Assembly (NCBI RefSeq): GCF_030269925.1 | Contig: NC_085107.1 | Coordinates: 9,672,001 to 9,736,000, forward strand | Direction of reading: 5' to 3' | From: Bombyx mori | Taxonomy: Eukaryota > Arthropoda > Insecta > Lepidoptera > Bombycidae | DNA length: 64,000 nt | Shown: positions 36,077 through 51,000 of the stretch, one piece after another | Layout: each line of letters opens with the position of its first letter | How positions within the stretch are numbered: the first letter of the stretch is position 1 | The notes under the pieces: model-generated | Database searches by the model: none | What the model saw: the letters and a program-made list of their open reading frames with translations, nothing else | Told to the model about the DNA's origin: nothing | Position numbers and translations under genes: made by a program

Positions 36077-39000
36077 CTGAAAAAAAAAAACAGAAAAACA
36101 ATTGAAATAAATACTCGAGTTTCATTTCCCAGCAGGATAATAACAATTACGGTTCAATTGATACTAGTGGTCCCGCAGTAGTCGAAATTCGACTATAATT
36201 AAATGAAATTAAAAGTTTCAACATTATTATAGTTGTCAAAGACTATTTATACCTCTATAATCACAGATTTCGCCAAGACTACACTATAGACAAATAATAT
36301 TAAAGATAAACAATATTAACCTATTTTCAATTTGACCACAGACTTTAAGCATTAACAAAAGTTTGACAATATATAAAGAGTATATATACATATTAGTGTG
36401 TGTCAAATACATGGCAATATGTGTAATGTTTTCTTTATTGATTTACTGTATCTTTTATGCATTATTTAAAAAAAATACTAGCATTGTGCACTCCTCTATA
36501 TTCTCTATAAGTGTGAGAAATTTCATACTCCTCCGTCCGCGCAATTTTCGTAAAAAGGGATACAAAATTTTTGCATCACGTACAATACGTATTAATATGT
36601 ATCGTATTAATATAGATACATTAAATCAATAAAGAAAACATTACACACACTACATACCATATATTCGAAGCACACACGTATGCATACTATTTATTGTCAA
36701 ACTTTAGTTCTTGACGTCTGTGGTCAAATTGAGAATAGATTAAATATTGTTTATCTTTATTAATATTTTTTTATAGTGTAGCCTTGGCGAAATTTGTGAT
36801 TACAGAAGTATAAAATACAATCATAATAGTGTACAAACTTACAATTCCAATTAACTATAGTCGAATTTCGGCTACTGCGGGACCACTAGTATAGATAGAG
36901 TACATAAAAATATTTGGCAATGTGTTAAATTAACTCACGACTCTGGCAAATCGGGCAATATTTCTCCAAATGCCATAACAGGCAACATATCGGTGATTTC
37001 GATGAATCGAGCGTCTCGCTGAGGCTGAGGCCATATTGTGTAGACGGAGGGTTGCTGAGAGAAGGAAGAATTGCCGCACCAATCTCGCTGACGTTGACGA
37101 AGTCGTTCCACGTGTCTTTGCTCCCGAATGCGCCGCATGTGCCATCTAGAACATTTTGCCAATAATGTAAGACGACTGATCTAACGCTTACAAATGTAAT
37201 TTCTTTTAATTTCATTCAAATGAAATACAAATCAATGTTTAATCATTTATATTTTGATTCCGCAACGGTTGCTCGTAGACTAGAGATGTGAACCTTCAAA
37301 ATTGTTTGCTGTTTTTTTGACCTTAATCAAATCTTGTACCTCTGTTTGTTTCCTCTTGTTCGGCAGCATGGACATCACTTTTGCAGGTTTCTATTTAATT
37401 CTAAATTTAATATTAATTAATAAAACTTGGTTTGCGACCACCATCCAGCCATAGGCCTGCATTTTAGTTCCTGACACTCCCATGATCCATAGCGATAGGG
37501 AATGAACACTGCAAGATTTCTAGGAAATGTGCAGGCTTCGCTCAATCTATAAATATGCCGATTAGATAAAATATTCTTCGTCAATGAAAAATACTTATAA
37601 TGTATAATACACAAATAAAAAAATAACAAGAACATTTTTATCTAATTACGATTTTGAACGTTATAATCTAACAACAATACAAACATAAAACCCTCATCCC
37701 TATACTCTATTTAATAAGAAAGTCATTCTTTTACTTGTACATTACTTAGGTACTTAAAAAGACAGGGATAAGTTTTGTTAAACTATACACATTTACGCAT
37801 ACACATCGACTTAGTAAATGTGGATGTTAGCACAAACCGATGAAAATTATATTTACGACTGTCATTTAAATATGACATATTATATTTTATTTGCGAATTT
37901 TTTACGTTATATTAAAATTATATACGAAATGTGTCACAAATGAATCTGTAGAGACTAGTTACACACGCAATACCGTGTATTCGTGTCATTTAATTTCACC
38001 CCTCATCCGTGTAGTAGTACCATGGGAGTGTCACGAACAAAACATCGGGCTCTAGCTTATGTCCTTCGATTGTTACCAACGATGTGTAGATTTCCTCTGT
38101 ATATTACCAAAAAACATATTTTAGAATTAATTACATTCACAGATAAAATTATTATATAAATTCACAATAATCATAACTGCCATGGCACAAACCTCACTTC
38201 TTAGAACAAACGAGAGATTAATTTTACAAAAAATAGTGTGTATATTAATATCGATGACTCGTTAAATATCTGGGAAAATAGAAACATCGAGACTATGAAA
38301 GTTTCGCAAAGATGTATTGAAAATTTTAATTTTTACATTACCAAACTTGCCATACGTAATGAAGAATTCTAATTTTGTAGTTGAAAATTAGGTAGGTAAC
38401 TTAGTTTTTTTTTTTAATACAACTCAAGCCAATCACGATTATAACAGAAATATTCAAAGTTTGTATCATGGCTATTCAAAAACATTTTTTATTAGATGAA
38501 GATGAAGCAAAGCACGGTTGTGCTATTTAATAACATTATAAACAATATTTTTACTTTATTAATAAATATGCTATATTTTTTCAAATCATTATAGGGTAAT
38601 ATTAGTTGATTTAGTCTAAGCGCCATCTTCATCATTAACATATAATCTATTATAAATACGGGGGAAGCTGCCACCGGCCGTCAATGCGATATCATGCAGG
38701 ATAACATCGACATTTTCTACAAACAAAAGTAAACTCGATCTCCCAAAAGAGTCGATTCATAACAATTGTATTCTCGAAATCTATTAATTCAATTAAAATA
38801 TAACAATTTTCATTTGACAATTCTTTTAAATAACAAATTATATTCATTTATAAATTAAGTCTAAATTGAAAACATTTTTTTGCAACTACCCTTTGGGAGC
38901 GGGATAACAATATACATGAACATACGCTCGTACGTATCGTTATGCGAACATTAAATTAATGAAACATCCTAATCTGACCCCCGTTATACTAATTCACTGT

Positions 39001-42000
39001 AAATTACTAAAATTTTTGATAAAAAAATAATTAAACACTAATAATGATAATCTGTGAATAATGTACATATCTATAAAATTTACACGGGTTTTTACAAAAA
39101 AAAAATAGAAAATTTTCACGTTTCAGGGATAAGAATAGGGCACAAAATAAAATGATTTCTATCAAGCATGGGTTTGCTAAAATGAACAATAATAACATAA
39201 AGGACAACATCGAAAACATATCATCCATATTACAAGCGTAAAAATAAAATAAGATCACATTTCCTAAGAAAGAAAAAAAAAAACTAACGAAATCGTAAAA
39301 AATAAAACACAAAGATTCAATAAAAAAAATAAAATTAAATGCGTTCAAAGCTAATGATATGGAGTTCCTTAGAAAAACAGCTGTGACATAGATATACAGG
39401 CTGTCTTAAGTTTGTCCGAATTCAATCTTACCGAACAACATCTCTTTGTTATTATCTATTCCGTACAAATCTGCGGGCCGGAGCTGACACGTAGAACTTA
39501 TATGAGTTCAACTGTAATAAAGTAGCTACTGTAATTATCCAATATCACAGCCGTCTCAGAATAAATGTTTTGTGATTTGTATCTGAGATTATATTTTATT
39601 ATTTTGTATTTCAAATTCCGCCCCTATTACTATTATGGGCATTAACCGCTAAGTGAGAACAGAAGTGATCTATCGTTGAAATTCTACGAAATGGACTTTA
39701 ATTTTATGCCGGTACACGAGCTAGCAGTTTAAGCATGGGCCGTGACTGCTCATTCCATTAACAATGTTAAACGCATTGCTAACAGTCTAACTCTATGCTG
39801 TGAGTACACATAACGTACATACGCAGCATTATGCCATTTCTGGGACTTGCGACCTTTAGTATGCGAGCACATACATATATACCGCTTTAGGCTTCATGCA
39901 TCATAGTTTGCTTTGGTTTATTAAACTGCTTGTCACTTCTATAATGCTCGTTTTTTTTAAAGTCCATCATTTTTTAATATAATTATCTGAAACTAGCGAC
40001 CCGCCCTCGCTTCGCTTAGGAAACATTAAAACACACATGAAACCAAAAAAAAAAAATAAAAAAAAATTGAAAAAAAGTAGCCTATGTTCATCAGGGACAA
40101 TGTCGGCTTCTAATGGAAAAAGAATTTTTCAAATCGGTCCAGTAGTTTCGGAGCCTATTCGAAACAAACAAACAAACAAATCTTTCCTCTTTATAATATT
40201 AGTATAGATGTGTCGATAAAGATAAATGATTTAATATTATTTAATAAAATGTCTTAACAGAACAATGACGTTTCAAATACCAATAGATATGGAATTTCAG
40301 AAACGCACAACGTCAAAATGTGAAATGTTTCAAAATACCATTTCCTAGTCCTATCCACATTTTTTATCTCGTACATGACCGCTTTACAAGTAGTATTTTG
40401 AAAATATCCATAAAAAACAGTAATGGATAAGAATAACTCAGTCAAAGCTACGTAAGATGATTTGAGGCATTTTATGGAGCAAAGAAAGCAACAGTAACCA
40501 CGAGCCTTCTTATAGGAGTAGATTGGGCTTTTTATTTTAAATTTTATAGGTTACACGATCAGTTATTACGTACCCCAGAATAAAGAGGAGTTGGGGGGTG
40601 ACCTTTCATTGAAATCAAGTCTGGTTTATAATAATAGTTTGGGACAATAGATGAACGTCTTCTTATTTTTGTGTAATATATTTCATAATTAAAACTGAAA
40701 TAAGTCTTATTCAAATTAGTAACTATTAACTAATTTAGATACTGATAAAGTCAGGATGTTTTCAAATTGATTTTAAGAAAACGACATGGCACACTAGTTT
40801 TATTGTCAGCAGTGACTTTCTCGATTAGTACATTGTATATCTCGTCCATTTTTTTAATTTTTAAAAAAAATCGAAGTTTAAAACGAACAGGCGGAAAACA
40901 AAGCCCTATGCATACACACAAATAGACATGTGGATTAAAGGGCATGATTTCCGTGCTTAAAAAAAAGCAAGAGGTTTTTTTTTAAAATTCCTTCCCTCAA
41001 GGGATTTCAACAGGGAAAGAAAGCAGGTATGTACTATGAAATTTTAAAAGAAGCGTGTCTGTACATTGCAGATATTTACAAACAATATATCGATGTGACG
41101 TTCAAGTGTACCTGACCTCAAATTACTTCTCATGTTTTTTTTAATGTTTGTTTGTTCATCATCACGTAAAAACGAGAACTTTTTTTTAGAAGTTTAACCA
41201 AATATTTTTCTTCATGTTACGGCAGCGAGAGCCAGAGAAAATTCAATAAAACGAAATTCTTCATATCCTGCTACAGTATATGGAGAGTTCCTGTTTAATA
41301 CTGTTTAATTGGCAGCAAGTAGGCAGCGGCTTGGCTCTGCCTCTGGCATTGCTGAAGTCCATGGGCGACGGTAACCACTCACCATCAGGTAGGTCGTATG
41401 CTCGTCGGCCTACAGTTACTACGTTTATTCAAATACGAATGAAATCGTGGTACCTAGCGACCTTCTATAAAAACACGTAGAGAAAATATAATTTTGGATA
41501 AAACATTCAATATTTGTTATTACTCTTTCAAAATAACAATACGTCTCCAGTTTTTTAAGACTACGTTCTGTCGGCATCAATTCGATGTTTTTTAACCTAC
41601 TACGTGTAAAAAAACCTATAGATCTTTAATACGATTAAAAATTATTTAATCGATTTTAGTAATCATTCATCCTAAATACACGTCATGACTTGGCAGGCAA
41701 TATACATGCCCGAGGCTAGCCTTTATCATTGATAATGTTTCGGGAGCATTGTATTTGTCAACTTAAAAGTATATCACACTTGGGTATTTTGGCACCCTAG
41801 TGAGTCTGAGTGAGCATTCAAAGCCTGAGCTTTCAAATTTTAGTTCCGCTAACACTATAATGATTCTTATTTTACTCGCACCAAAGAATAATTTCGTATC
41901 CAAGTCATTTTGTTTCGAAAACAGGACTATTCTTTGAAAGCGCGATTGTGGTTCTTTCTTATAATAAGAAATAAACAATTTTCTGGACTACACAGAACAA

Positions 42001-45000
42001 ACACTTTAAAGTAATAAGGGTTCAAGTATGAAATTGCCGTTTTATTGTAGTAGGTACTTCGAATTGACATAGAACCTTCATGGTTTGAGATTTTTGAGTA
42101 AAACTTTTTACAAATGGTTCCTATGAGGTTCTTCTTTTAAAAATGTGTAACGTTCGATTATCGACTGTCAGTTATTTTTTTATTCTGCTTAGACAAGAAA
42201 GATGGATACTTTGAAAATTCAAGTGATTTTTTAATACGACCTCCGACGCGGAACTAACGCTGCAGAAACAGCTCGCAATATCAATGTTGCGTTTGGGGAG
42301 GGGACTGCTAATGAACGCACCGTGCGATTTTGGTTTAAACGCTTTCGTGATGGCAATTTTGATTTGAAGAACGAACCACGATCCACACATGAGAACAACA
42401 ATGAATTCAAAGAGACGGTGGTAGCCGATCCGAGCCAAACTACCCAGGAATTTGCGGCATGGTTTAACGTTGCCTTACCAACAATATTGACTTATTTGCG
42501 TCAAATCAATAAAATAAAAAATTATGAAAGATGGGTGCCTCATGATTTGACTGATCTGCAGAAAGAAACGCGTGTTGAATATAACGAGGCTTATGGAGAG
42601 TATTAAGCGGTAGGCAGCGGCTTGGCTCTGCCCCTGGCATTGCTGAAGTCCATGGGCGACGGTAACCACTCACCATCAGGTGGGCCGTATGCCAGTCTGC
42701 CTACAAAGACAATAAAAAAAATTTAAAAAAAAAATTTGATCGAATTGTGACATGTGATGAAACGTGGATTCTTTACGATAACCGTAAGCGAAAATGCAAT
42801 GGCTGATCCCAGGTCAAACGCCGCAAGTGTCCTAAAGCAAAGCTTACCAATAAAAAGGTAATGGTAACGGTTTGGTGGTCTCAGCATGGTATTATTCACT
42901 ATAGCTTTCTCTGATCTGGTCAAACAATAATTTCTGATGTCTACTGTGCCGAACTCCGAACAATGATAGCAAAACTTGGAGTGAAACAGCCCCGACTCAT
43001 GAATCGATCTTCAATTATTTCTCCATGATAACGCGAGACCTCATACAGCACGAGAAACCGTTTTAACTCTACAGGAACTGCAATTAGAAATCATTCGCCA
43101 CCCTCCGTATTCGCCAGACCTTGCTCCAACGGACTACCATTTTTTTCCTAATTTGGACAATTTTCTACGTGATAAAAAGTTTTCTTCCCAGGAGGTAGTA
43201 CAAAATTATTTCACACAGTTTGTACAATCTAGATCACCAGAGTTCTATCGCAAAGGCATAAATGACCTTCATATTAGATGGCAGCAATGTATAGATAATA
43301 ATGGTATAGATATAGTGAGATAAGATTTTCTTTCGTAATTTTTCGGGAAAGGTAAATTAAATCTTCAAATAGCTTCGCTCTCTCAAATAGCTTCAGTACC
43401 CATCTTACAGCCTGACCACGGGACATTCGCCGATACGAATATTCGCGCGGTGCGAACGGTGAAGCGTCTAGCGACTAAAATAAGCGCATAGAAATGTACT
43501 TATCAAGCCACGCGCACCGGCGACCGGCAAAGCGACCGGCGAAATGTACCGAGCGAATCGCGCGGGCGACTTACGACGCGGCGGGCGAGCAAAACAAATG
43601 CATGAATAAGGACGGCGCAAGCCACGGAGTCGAGCGGTAGTCGCGGCGAATAGTACAGTGATTAAATTAGTTTAGTTATTCTCACCGCGAAAAATGAACA
43701 CTGAAATTTTTATTGCTGATATACTACTTAGACGAACTATTTGGAAGTCTAGCCACTCAAAGCAGCCAAACTTTTTCCGGATACATTCTGTATTTCTCGT
43801 GCTTCTTGTGGAATTCTCCATCTATCTATACTCCGATTCTTATTCAAATCATGTACTCCCCAATCTCTTCCAAATAATAGGTCTTGAACCAAAAAACGAT
43901 TACTTTCTAAGCAATATCGAGATAATTTCGATATAGACATTTCGCTGTCGGACTTCCTTGCTAGTCGCGGCGGCGAACGTGACTAACCGTGGCCTGCAAA
44001 CGGTACTGCGCGAATAGTCGCCTCCTCCGCCGCTTCGTCGTTCGCACTGCCGATCCCCGTGGCCAGACCGTTAGAGCCGTAGGGGTAAGTCGCACAGCAG
44101 ACCAATATATATATAGAGTGGATAATACGCAATTCAAATATTCGCTATAGTTTTAGTCATATTTTCAAATTACTCATAAATAGGTTGTATAGCTATGCCG
44201 AAACCTTGAAAACGGTTAAAAAATCCAGTCCAAGGAATTATATTTAATATTAACCTGTGCTTCATATCGGAAAATAGCAAATTCATAAATTTAATAGCAA
44301 CAACTCGAGAGTATTTTGCAAAGTTCAATAGTGAATTTCGGACGATTTCGAGCATATCTAGACTAACAATAAGAAAAATTTTAAACGAGGAAGAAGAATA
44401 CAGGAATAATAAAAATACCAACACAAACAAAATTAAGCTGGGTAGACTACGCAATAAATTCTATATAGATCTTGATGATTTTGATTATGCAGTGATACGA
44501 CGAATAGTTTATAACTTTCATCTCATTTATAAACAAGTCCCTACAATAAAAGCACTAAAGTCCAAATTAATAGAAACGATGAATTTCAAGGGATGTAATT
44601 TTACACTAAGAATAATACTTAGCCAAATGAAAATGGTGATGAAAAAGACGACGTCAGACTTAAAAGAGTAAAGTACCTAGACTTAATAAGAAAGTACAGA
44701 TCTGAAGGCAGAGATATTGTGTATAATGACGAAACTTATGTTCACACATCCCGAACATAACAATTATTAGTTAAAAATATCGGGAACTCATTTCGTATAA
44801 TGGTCTGGTTAATATCCCGTTTTAAGTAATAATTGTTATGGTTGTAACATTTCTATATTATACAATGACATTATTCATTTTGACATGTGACACAAAACAA
44901 TAAAGTTCCATATTAATGGATATGATAACTATACTGAGACCTTAGAACTTATATCTCAAGGTGGGTGGCGCATTTACGTTGTAGATATCTATGGGCTCTA

Positions 45001-48000
45001 GTAACCACTTAACATCGAGGTGGGCTGTGAGCTTGTCCAACCATATAAGCAATAAAAAATATATATATCACTCATTTAATACGATCATTCATTGACAGTT
45101 CGGGTGTCATCGTATTCCGATAAAGATGCGAGTTTTCCCGAAGGAAAATAATTTCTCACTACAGCTATAGATATTTTGATTAAATAAATAATATGTTAAG
45201 TAAAAAAAAAACGAACTTCAATTTTTCAGTAAAAATCGGCAATTTCATACTTTAACCCCTAATATTTTGGGTCCCGATTTTTTGGGTTAGTGTCTTAAAG
45301 AGAACATGAACCATAGTCTGACAGCAGATTGTTCAAGTACGACACATGCTTAGATGATACTTCGACGGAGAGTAATGAACAAACCGAGATTCGTGGCCGA
45401 CTACCATCCCGTAAGATTCCCAGTGAGCTTAATAAATCCATGAATCCCCAAGATCGTGAGAACTACTTATTACAACACGTATTTAGACGTACTTGTACTC
45501 TGAAACTCAGTATGGATTTTGGTTAGCACATCCCAACAACCCATGTCTACCGTGAGTTAGACAGCATTAGTTTTCTTAGGGTAGAAATCTCGAACGGTGT
45601 AGTATTGGGGTCAATTATATGCCAAGACCAAACTGCTCTCCAAAAATTTTGCAAAATAGATAAAGATATACAAAATACTTCACAACTAGCCAACGACTTG
45701 GGCTTCACTAAGCTGAGATTAGACTGGACTTAAATATTGTTCTCATGTTTGGGCAGAAGCTCGAAATTAAATATTGCTTGACGTCACACGTTAGTAAATC
45801 ATACGGAAACGTATGGTTATGGTTTGGAGTTGTTGGGCGGGGGGAGACTTTAGAAGATCCGAAGTACCTGCGTGATTTACTACCTATTGAATGTTTCGTT
45901 TTAACTAATTATGCCATCGATTTATTGTTATCATCTTCTATAATTGACTAAATACTATGACTCGACCAAATAATTTATCCTAAATTCCCTCCAACTAGAA
46001 CCACTTACCTCGATTATTTACATAAACTCTAGAATAAACTTTCCTTGTTCGTACTTCCCGTACGATATATCAAGTCTTTCTTCGACCGAAATATTAGATT
46101 ATTTCATAATATAGGCAACAGCACGATCGGGAATTTATAGACATCAACTCAGCGAAAAGCACTGCGGTGCTATTTTAAAGGGGAACTCCGCACGGATTTC
46201 TTCCCCGATTAGGAGGAGAAATCTCACACACCCGATTACCCTCTTCAGCCAACCCATACTCTGGGCCAGGAAGGTCTAGTACCTGGGTGTCACCCTAGAT
46301 GCATCCATGACATTCCGCCCCCATATAAAATCCGTCCCCGACCGTGCCGCGTTTCTTCTCGGCAGACTACTCCATGATCTGTAAGCGGAGTAAAATGTCC
46401 CTTCGGAACAAGATGACACTTTACAAAATTTGCATAAGGCCCGTCATGACTTACGAGAACGTGATATTCGCTCATGCGGCCCGCACACATATACACCCTT
46501 CAATCCCCAGAATCCCGCTTTTGCAGGGTAGCCGTCGGAGCTCCGCGGTTCGTGAGAAACGTTGACCTACACGACGATCTGGGCCTCGAATCAATCCAGA
46601 AATACATGAAGTCAGTGTCGGAACGGTACTTCGATAAGGCTATGCGTCATGATAATCGCCTTATCTTTGCCGCCGCTGACTAGTTCCCAAATCCTGATCA
46701 CGCAGGATCCAGTTACCGTCGATGCCCTAGATATATCCTTACGGATCCATCAGATCCAATAAACCTTGAATTAGATACCTTTAGCTTTAACACTAGGAAT
46801 AAGGTAACCGTACTCGTCGAACTCGGCAAAGAGTTCGACGTGCAACCTAACCTAAATATCAGTCCCATTAGTTTCTCGCCGAATCTTCTCAGCGCGTTAC
46901 GATTCCGAACCGGTAGTAGATTAATTCGCGAAACAGCTACTCCTGAGTCGTTAGGTCTCATTTGGAGGCGCTCGGGTAGCTAATAGCAAATCCCACCCCT
47001 CGTGGCTAAGCCCTTGCTCGCCCACATGCCCTGGTAAAACTGGAAAAGCCTCTAGGTCACAAGTAACTTCTCAAACATAAAAAAGGTCGGGAATTGAATT
47101 GGCCATTGACTTTTTACATTCGGCCCGCAAGTGCATTTGCCTAGAAAGGAAATTTAAAAATTTGTTCTTACTACCGCGCCAGCACCCCAATTTACCGGAC
47201 AATTGAAATTTTTAATTGTTATAAAATGTCTCGTTCTAGTGAAATCCATCTAGAATTTATGAATATTTAAATTTTTTATTAAAGTTTGCGTCTCAGTTCA
47301 TTATTGCTCATCATCATTATGCCTACTAATTTTTAAAAATTATATTAAGTACTAAATATTTCTACATACAATAGTAGAGAAGACGTTTTTGGAGTTATAT
47401 CCCTATCGAAATCTCGAATCGAGATAATAGAAACTTACGTGCGGCTTAGATCACTTCTGTTCTTACCTAGTCAAATATGCAATTTTAAAATAATCACCTA
47501 AGCTGTCGACGTTCTTCTGCTTCCAGTTTTTGGTGTCGTTTCTCAAAAACTTTATCATCTAAATTTTCAGTACCCTCTAGTGTATAACAACTAGTATAGG
47601 GTTTTTCACGCCATCGAGGTACCTGTTAAATGTCAGCGGTTTTTAGTAACAAAATCAAAATTGAAATAACAGGGTCGCCTAAATATTTTAAAAAACATTA
47701 TTACCTCGACAGTGGCGGCTTTTTTAGCACGGGGCTCATCTACATCCTCTGGTTTTACATCAGGGTCCAAACCCAAGTACCATGAAATATCAGGGTCACC
47801 CATCAGAGAGTGATAAGACTTTTTAGTCGTTTTTCCAGGTACAGGAGACTTTTTTCCTCGGGGAGTAGCTACAAAAAATATTAACTTTAAATGCACCAAT
47901 ATATATTATATATATGAGATATTTAAAGTATGCTAATCTAGGAAATTAAATTATCTGAATAAAACATTAAACGCCTTGTTAACTTTTATTAATTATATTA

Positions 48001-51000
48001 ACATATTAAGCTTATTATAATACAGAAAAATATTCAGATCTCCTCATGGCAGCTAATTTGCTAACAGTAACTTTTAATTTACTTATAGGAATAATAATGA
48101 CAATTTCTTTAGTGCCCAAGTAAATTTGGCATGTTATAGACTAATGTTTTTAGCTCATTTATAATTTTAAAAATACATTAATTTAGAATTTTAAGCTTAC
48201 TATATTTTGTATTCAATATTGATTTAGACCTGAGCTACATGAAATATAATAGAAATGGTATTTACAGTTTTATTTTGAAAGTTTATGATTTCTTAACTTT
48301 GGTTAAGTTTAAGCATATTTGTTAAGTATGATACAGTAAAAATCTATTAACCATTCTAATTTCACTAATGACAAACAAGCAATTAAAATATACAAGCCAA
48401 ATCCTCATTCCTAACTTCATACTATTAACTATAATATATAGTATATACAACAACTTCCTCCTGAACAATTAATATGATTTAATATGTACTTCAAAGATGT
48501 CATAACATAAAAAAAATTAATGATATTGCCATATTTATAATAAGAATTAGTTTTATTTGTCATATTTACTTTTTCCCCTGACTGGTTTTGGTTTCGGAAC
48601 TGAGGGCTTTGGATGTGCATCACGTTTTACCCCCTTTGTCACACCAGTCGCTGAGAAAGCACGTTTTCTTCCTCGTTTGCTTTCACCGCCGCGTTTATTT
48701 GTTGGCATTTCAATTGGCACATCTGGAGCAGCATTTACCACTGGTAGAACGGGCGTTATTGGTGCCAGTGGTTCTTCCTGAAATTAAATAATTATCAATA
48801 CATTTTAAGATATCACATTAAAATAATAAATTTTTTTTTTTTAGATAATTCCTTTCTTTGCTCTTACAAAGGGAATGGTGGGTGTCATTACGCTTGGTGT
48901 GCGTCCAACTCGTTTTTTAGTTTTATCAGCCGGTGGTTTATCAGTTATACCAAAATCTGCTGCAGTTAAATTATCCAAGTTTAGTGAAGCGTCTGGTGCA
49001 AACAAATCTTGAAATTCCATAGAATCTATTGAGGGAATGTGTATGTTGTTAGGATTCTCGCCATATGAGAAATCACATAAACTAGTTTCATTTCCAGCTT
49101 TGGTAGAGGCATAGGTTCGCCAATCGATTTCAGGTTCAGTTTTTACAATATCTAAATCTGGTTCCTCCACAATAACAGTTTTTGTTTCATCTTTCTTTAT
49201 CTTTGTGTCATGAAATGTATTTGTAGAGCTGAACCTATCTGTGTTCACTTTGTTATCTGGTTTATTGCTGGTTTCTGGAATAGCTGGATCATAAATACGT
49301 CTTGTAGATGTTTCTGTACAACGTCTATTTCGATTACTCTTTTGGAGCATAAGTTTTGGTATTGGAGATTGCTCCCTCAGATCTGCTTCACCAAGCTGGT
49401 ATGGATCTTCACCAGTGGGAGTAGTGTCTATTAATTTAAGTCTTTCTGAGAGTGACCCAGTAACCTGAGTTGTTTTCTTAAAGGCATTAAGGCCCTTTGT
49501 TTTTCCGTAAGTGTTTATCATTTTTGACTTTTTGTGAACACTATAGTTTGTTCTCTCATATTTTTTTGGTCTTTCAGCTGGTTTACCTGTAATACCAAAT
49601 AGTTAAATATATAAAAGAAAATACAGAGCAGATTTATTAGAATGTTGAACAACTTACTGGTTTCTGGTTTTTCTGTCTTTGTCGCACTACTCTTAGGCAT
49701 ACGACTCAAACTACCTATGCCACTACCAGTTCGACGGCGGCTTCTAGGCAATTTCTGAATAATTGGATTTCCACTGCAAAATTTTTTAAGACATTTATAA
49801 CTGTTTACTTCTTTTAATAGATTACTTTGGTTAATTATTTGACTATAGTTACCTATTTGATGTGACAGTATACAGTGGTTCAGGTTTGGACTCTGATTTC
49901 ACTTCTTTTTTAACAAAAGGTTTATTTTCAATCATGTTGAAGTTATCACCCAAATTTATATTAGTATCCAAAATAGACATAGGCGGCACGGTTAAATCAC
50001 TAGGCAAGTAGCTTGTTACATCTGAAATCGAAGTAAATCATTCACATAAAATTTACTCAATAACAACAAATATGAATAAAAATTATCTTAATATCAATTT
50101 CTGACAGATTTTATTGTAATCTTTAAAATTAATTTTTATATTTACCTGTCTCTGTGACTTTTGGTAAATTAAAGGGTTCTTGTGTTAAAGTTTTACTTTT
50201 ATTTAAATCACTATTGAAATAGTAAGGGTTTGTTCTATTATCAGGCAGTAGAAGTTCTGTTAAACTATTAAACATAACCTGAAATTGAAAAAGATTATAT
50301 CAAAGTCAAAGATTATAAGACTATTGATTAAGTGCCCAGTCGTGATCATGTTGTCAAATATATGATTCACATTTCTTGCTTCTTTAACTTTCTAATATTA
50401 TAATAAGTTTTATGAATAAACCATGTTCTTATTTTTTTTTTTTATAAATACAGTCAAAATCTGTTATAACGACATCGAAGGGACTGCTCATATTCAGTCG
50501 TAAAAACCGATAGTCGTAACAACCGGTGATGCTTAATGTGTATCGTGCAATTACAAACAAATCGATAGGGAATTATTGGAAAAATATATTTATTCAACTA
50601 TGCACATTTTGTTTATTACACATAAGTATAAATTTTTTTTCGCGCTCTTTCCAAATGTTTGAATTTGTCGAGTGTAATACACCATATTCCTTTGCTAAGT
50701 CTTTGTTTGAAATTCCGCTCTCTAGCATGGATATAATACACGATTTTTCTTCAATATTAATTTGTTTTCTTATTCTTTGCGACATTTTGAAAGTTTCACG
50801 AATAACTCCACAAAGTTTTGGTGCGCCTTGTGTATAGATAAGTACAAACTAACTGAAGAGATATGAAGAAGCGGACTTTGACTCTACTGCATGCAGGTGT
50901 TTTGTTTCTAAGAATTAGAAAAGACCCTACACTAAACTAAATCCTATTATCCTATTTAATCCTACACTAAAATAATCCATTTCCTGATTTTAATAGCCAT

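Noticed and set aside
36363..36632. 89-codon frame in the loop of the foldback
   Set aside because: Lies wholly inside the foldback in msl-1 intron 10; its composition reflects AT-rich sequence and no domain is visible.
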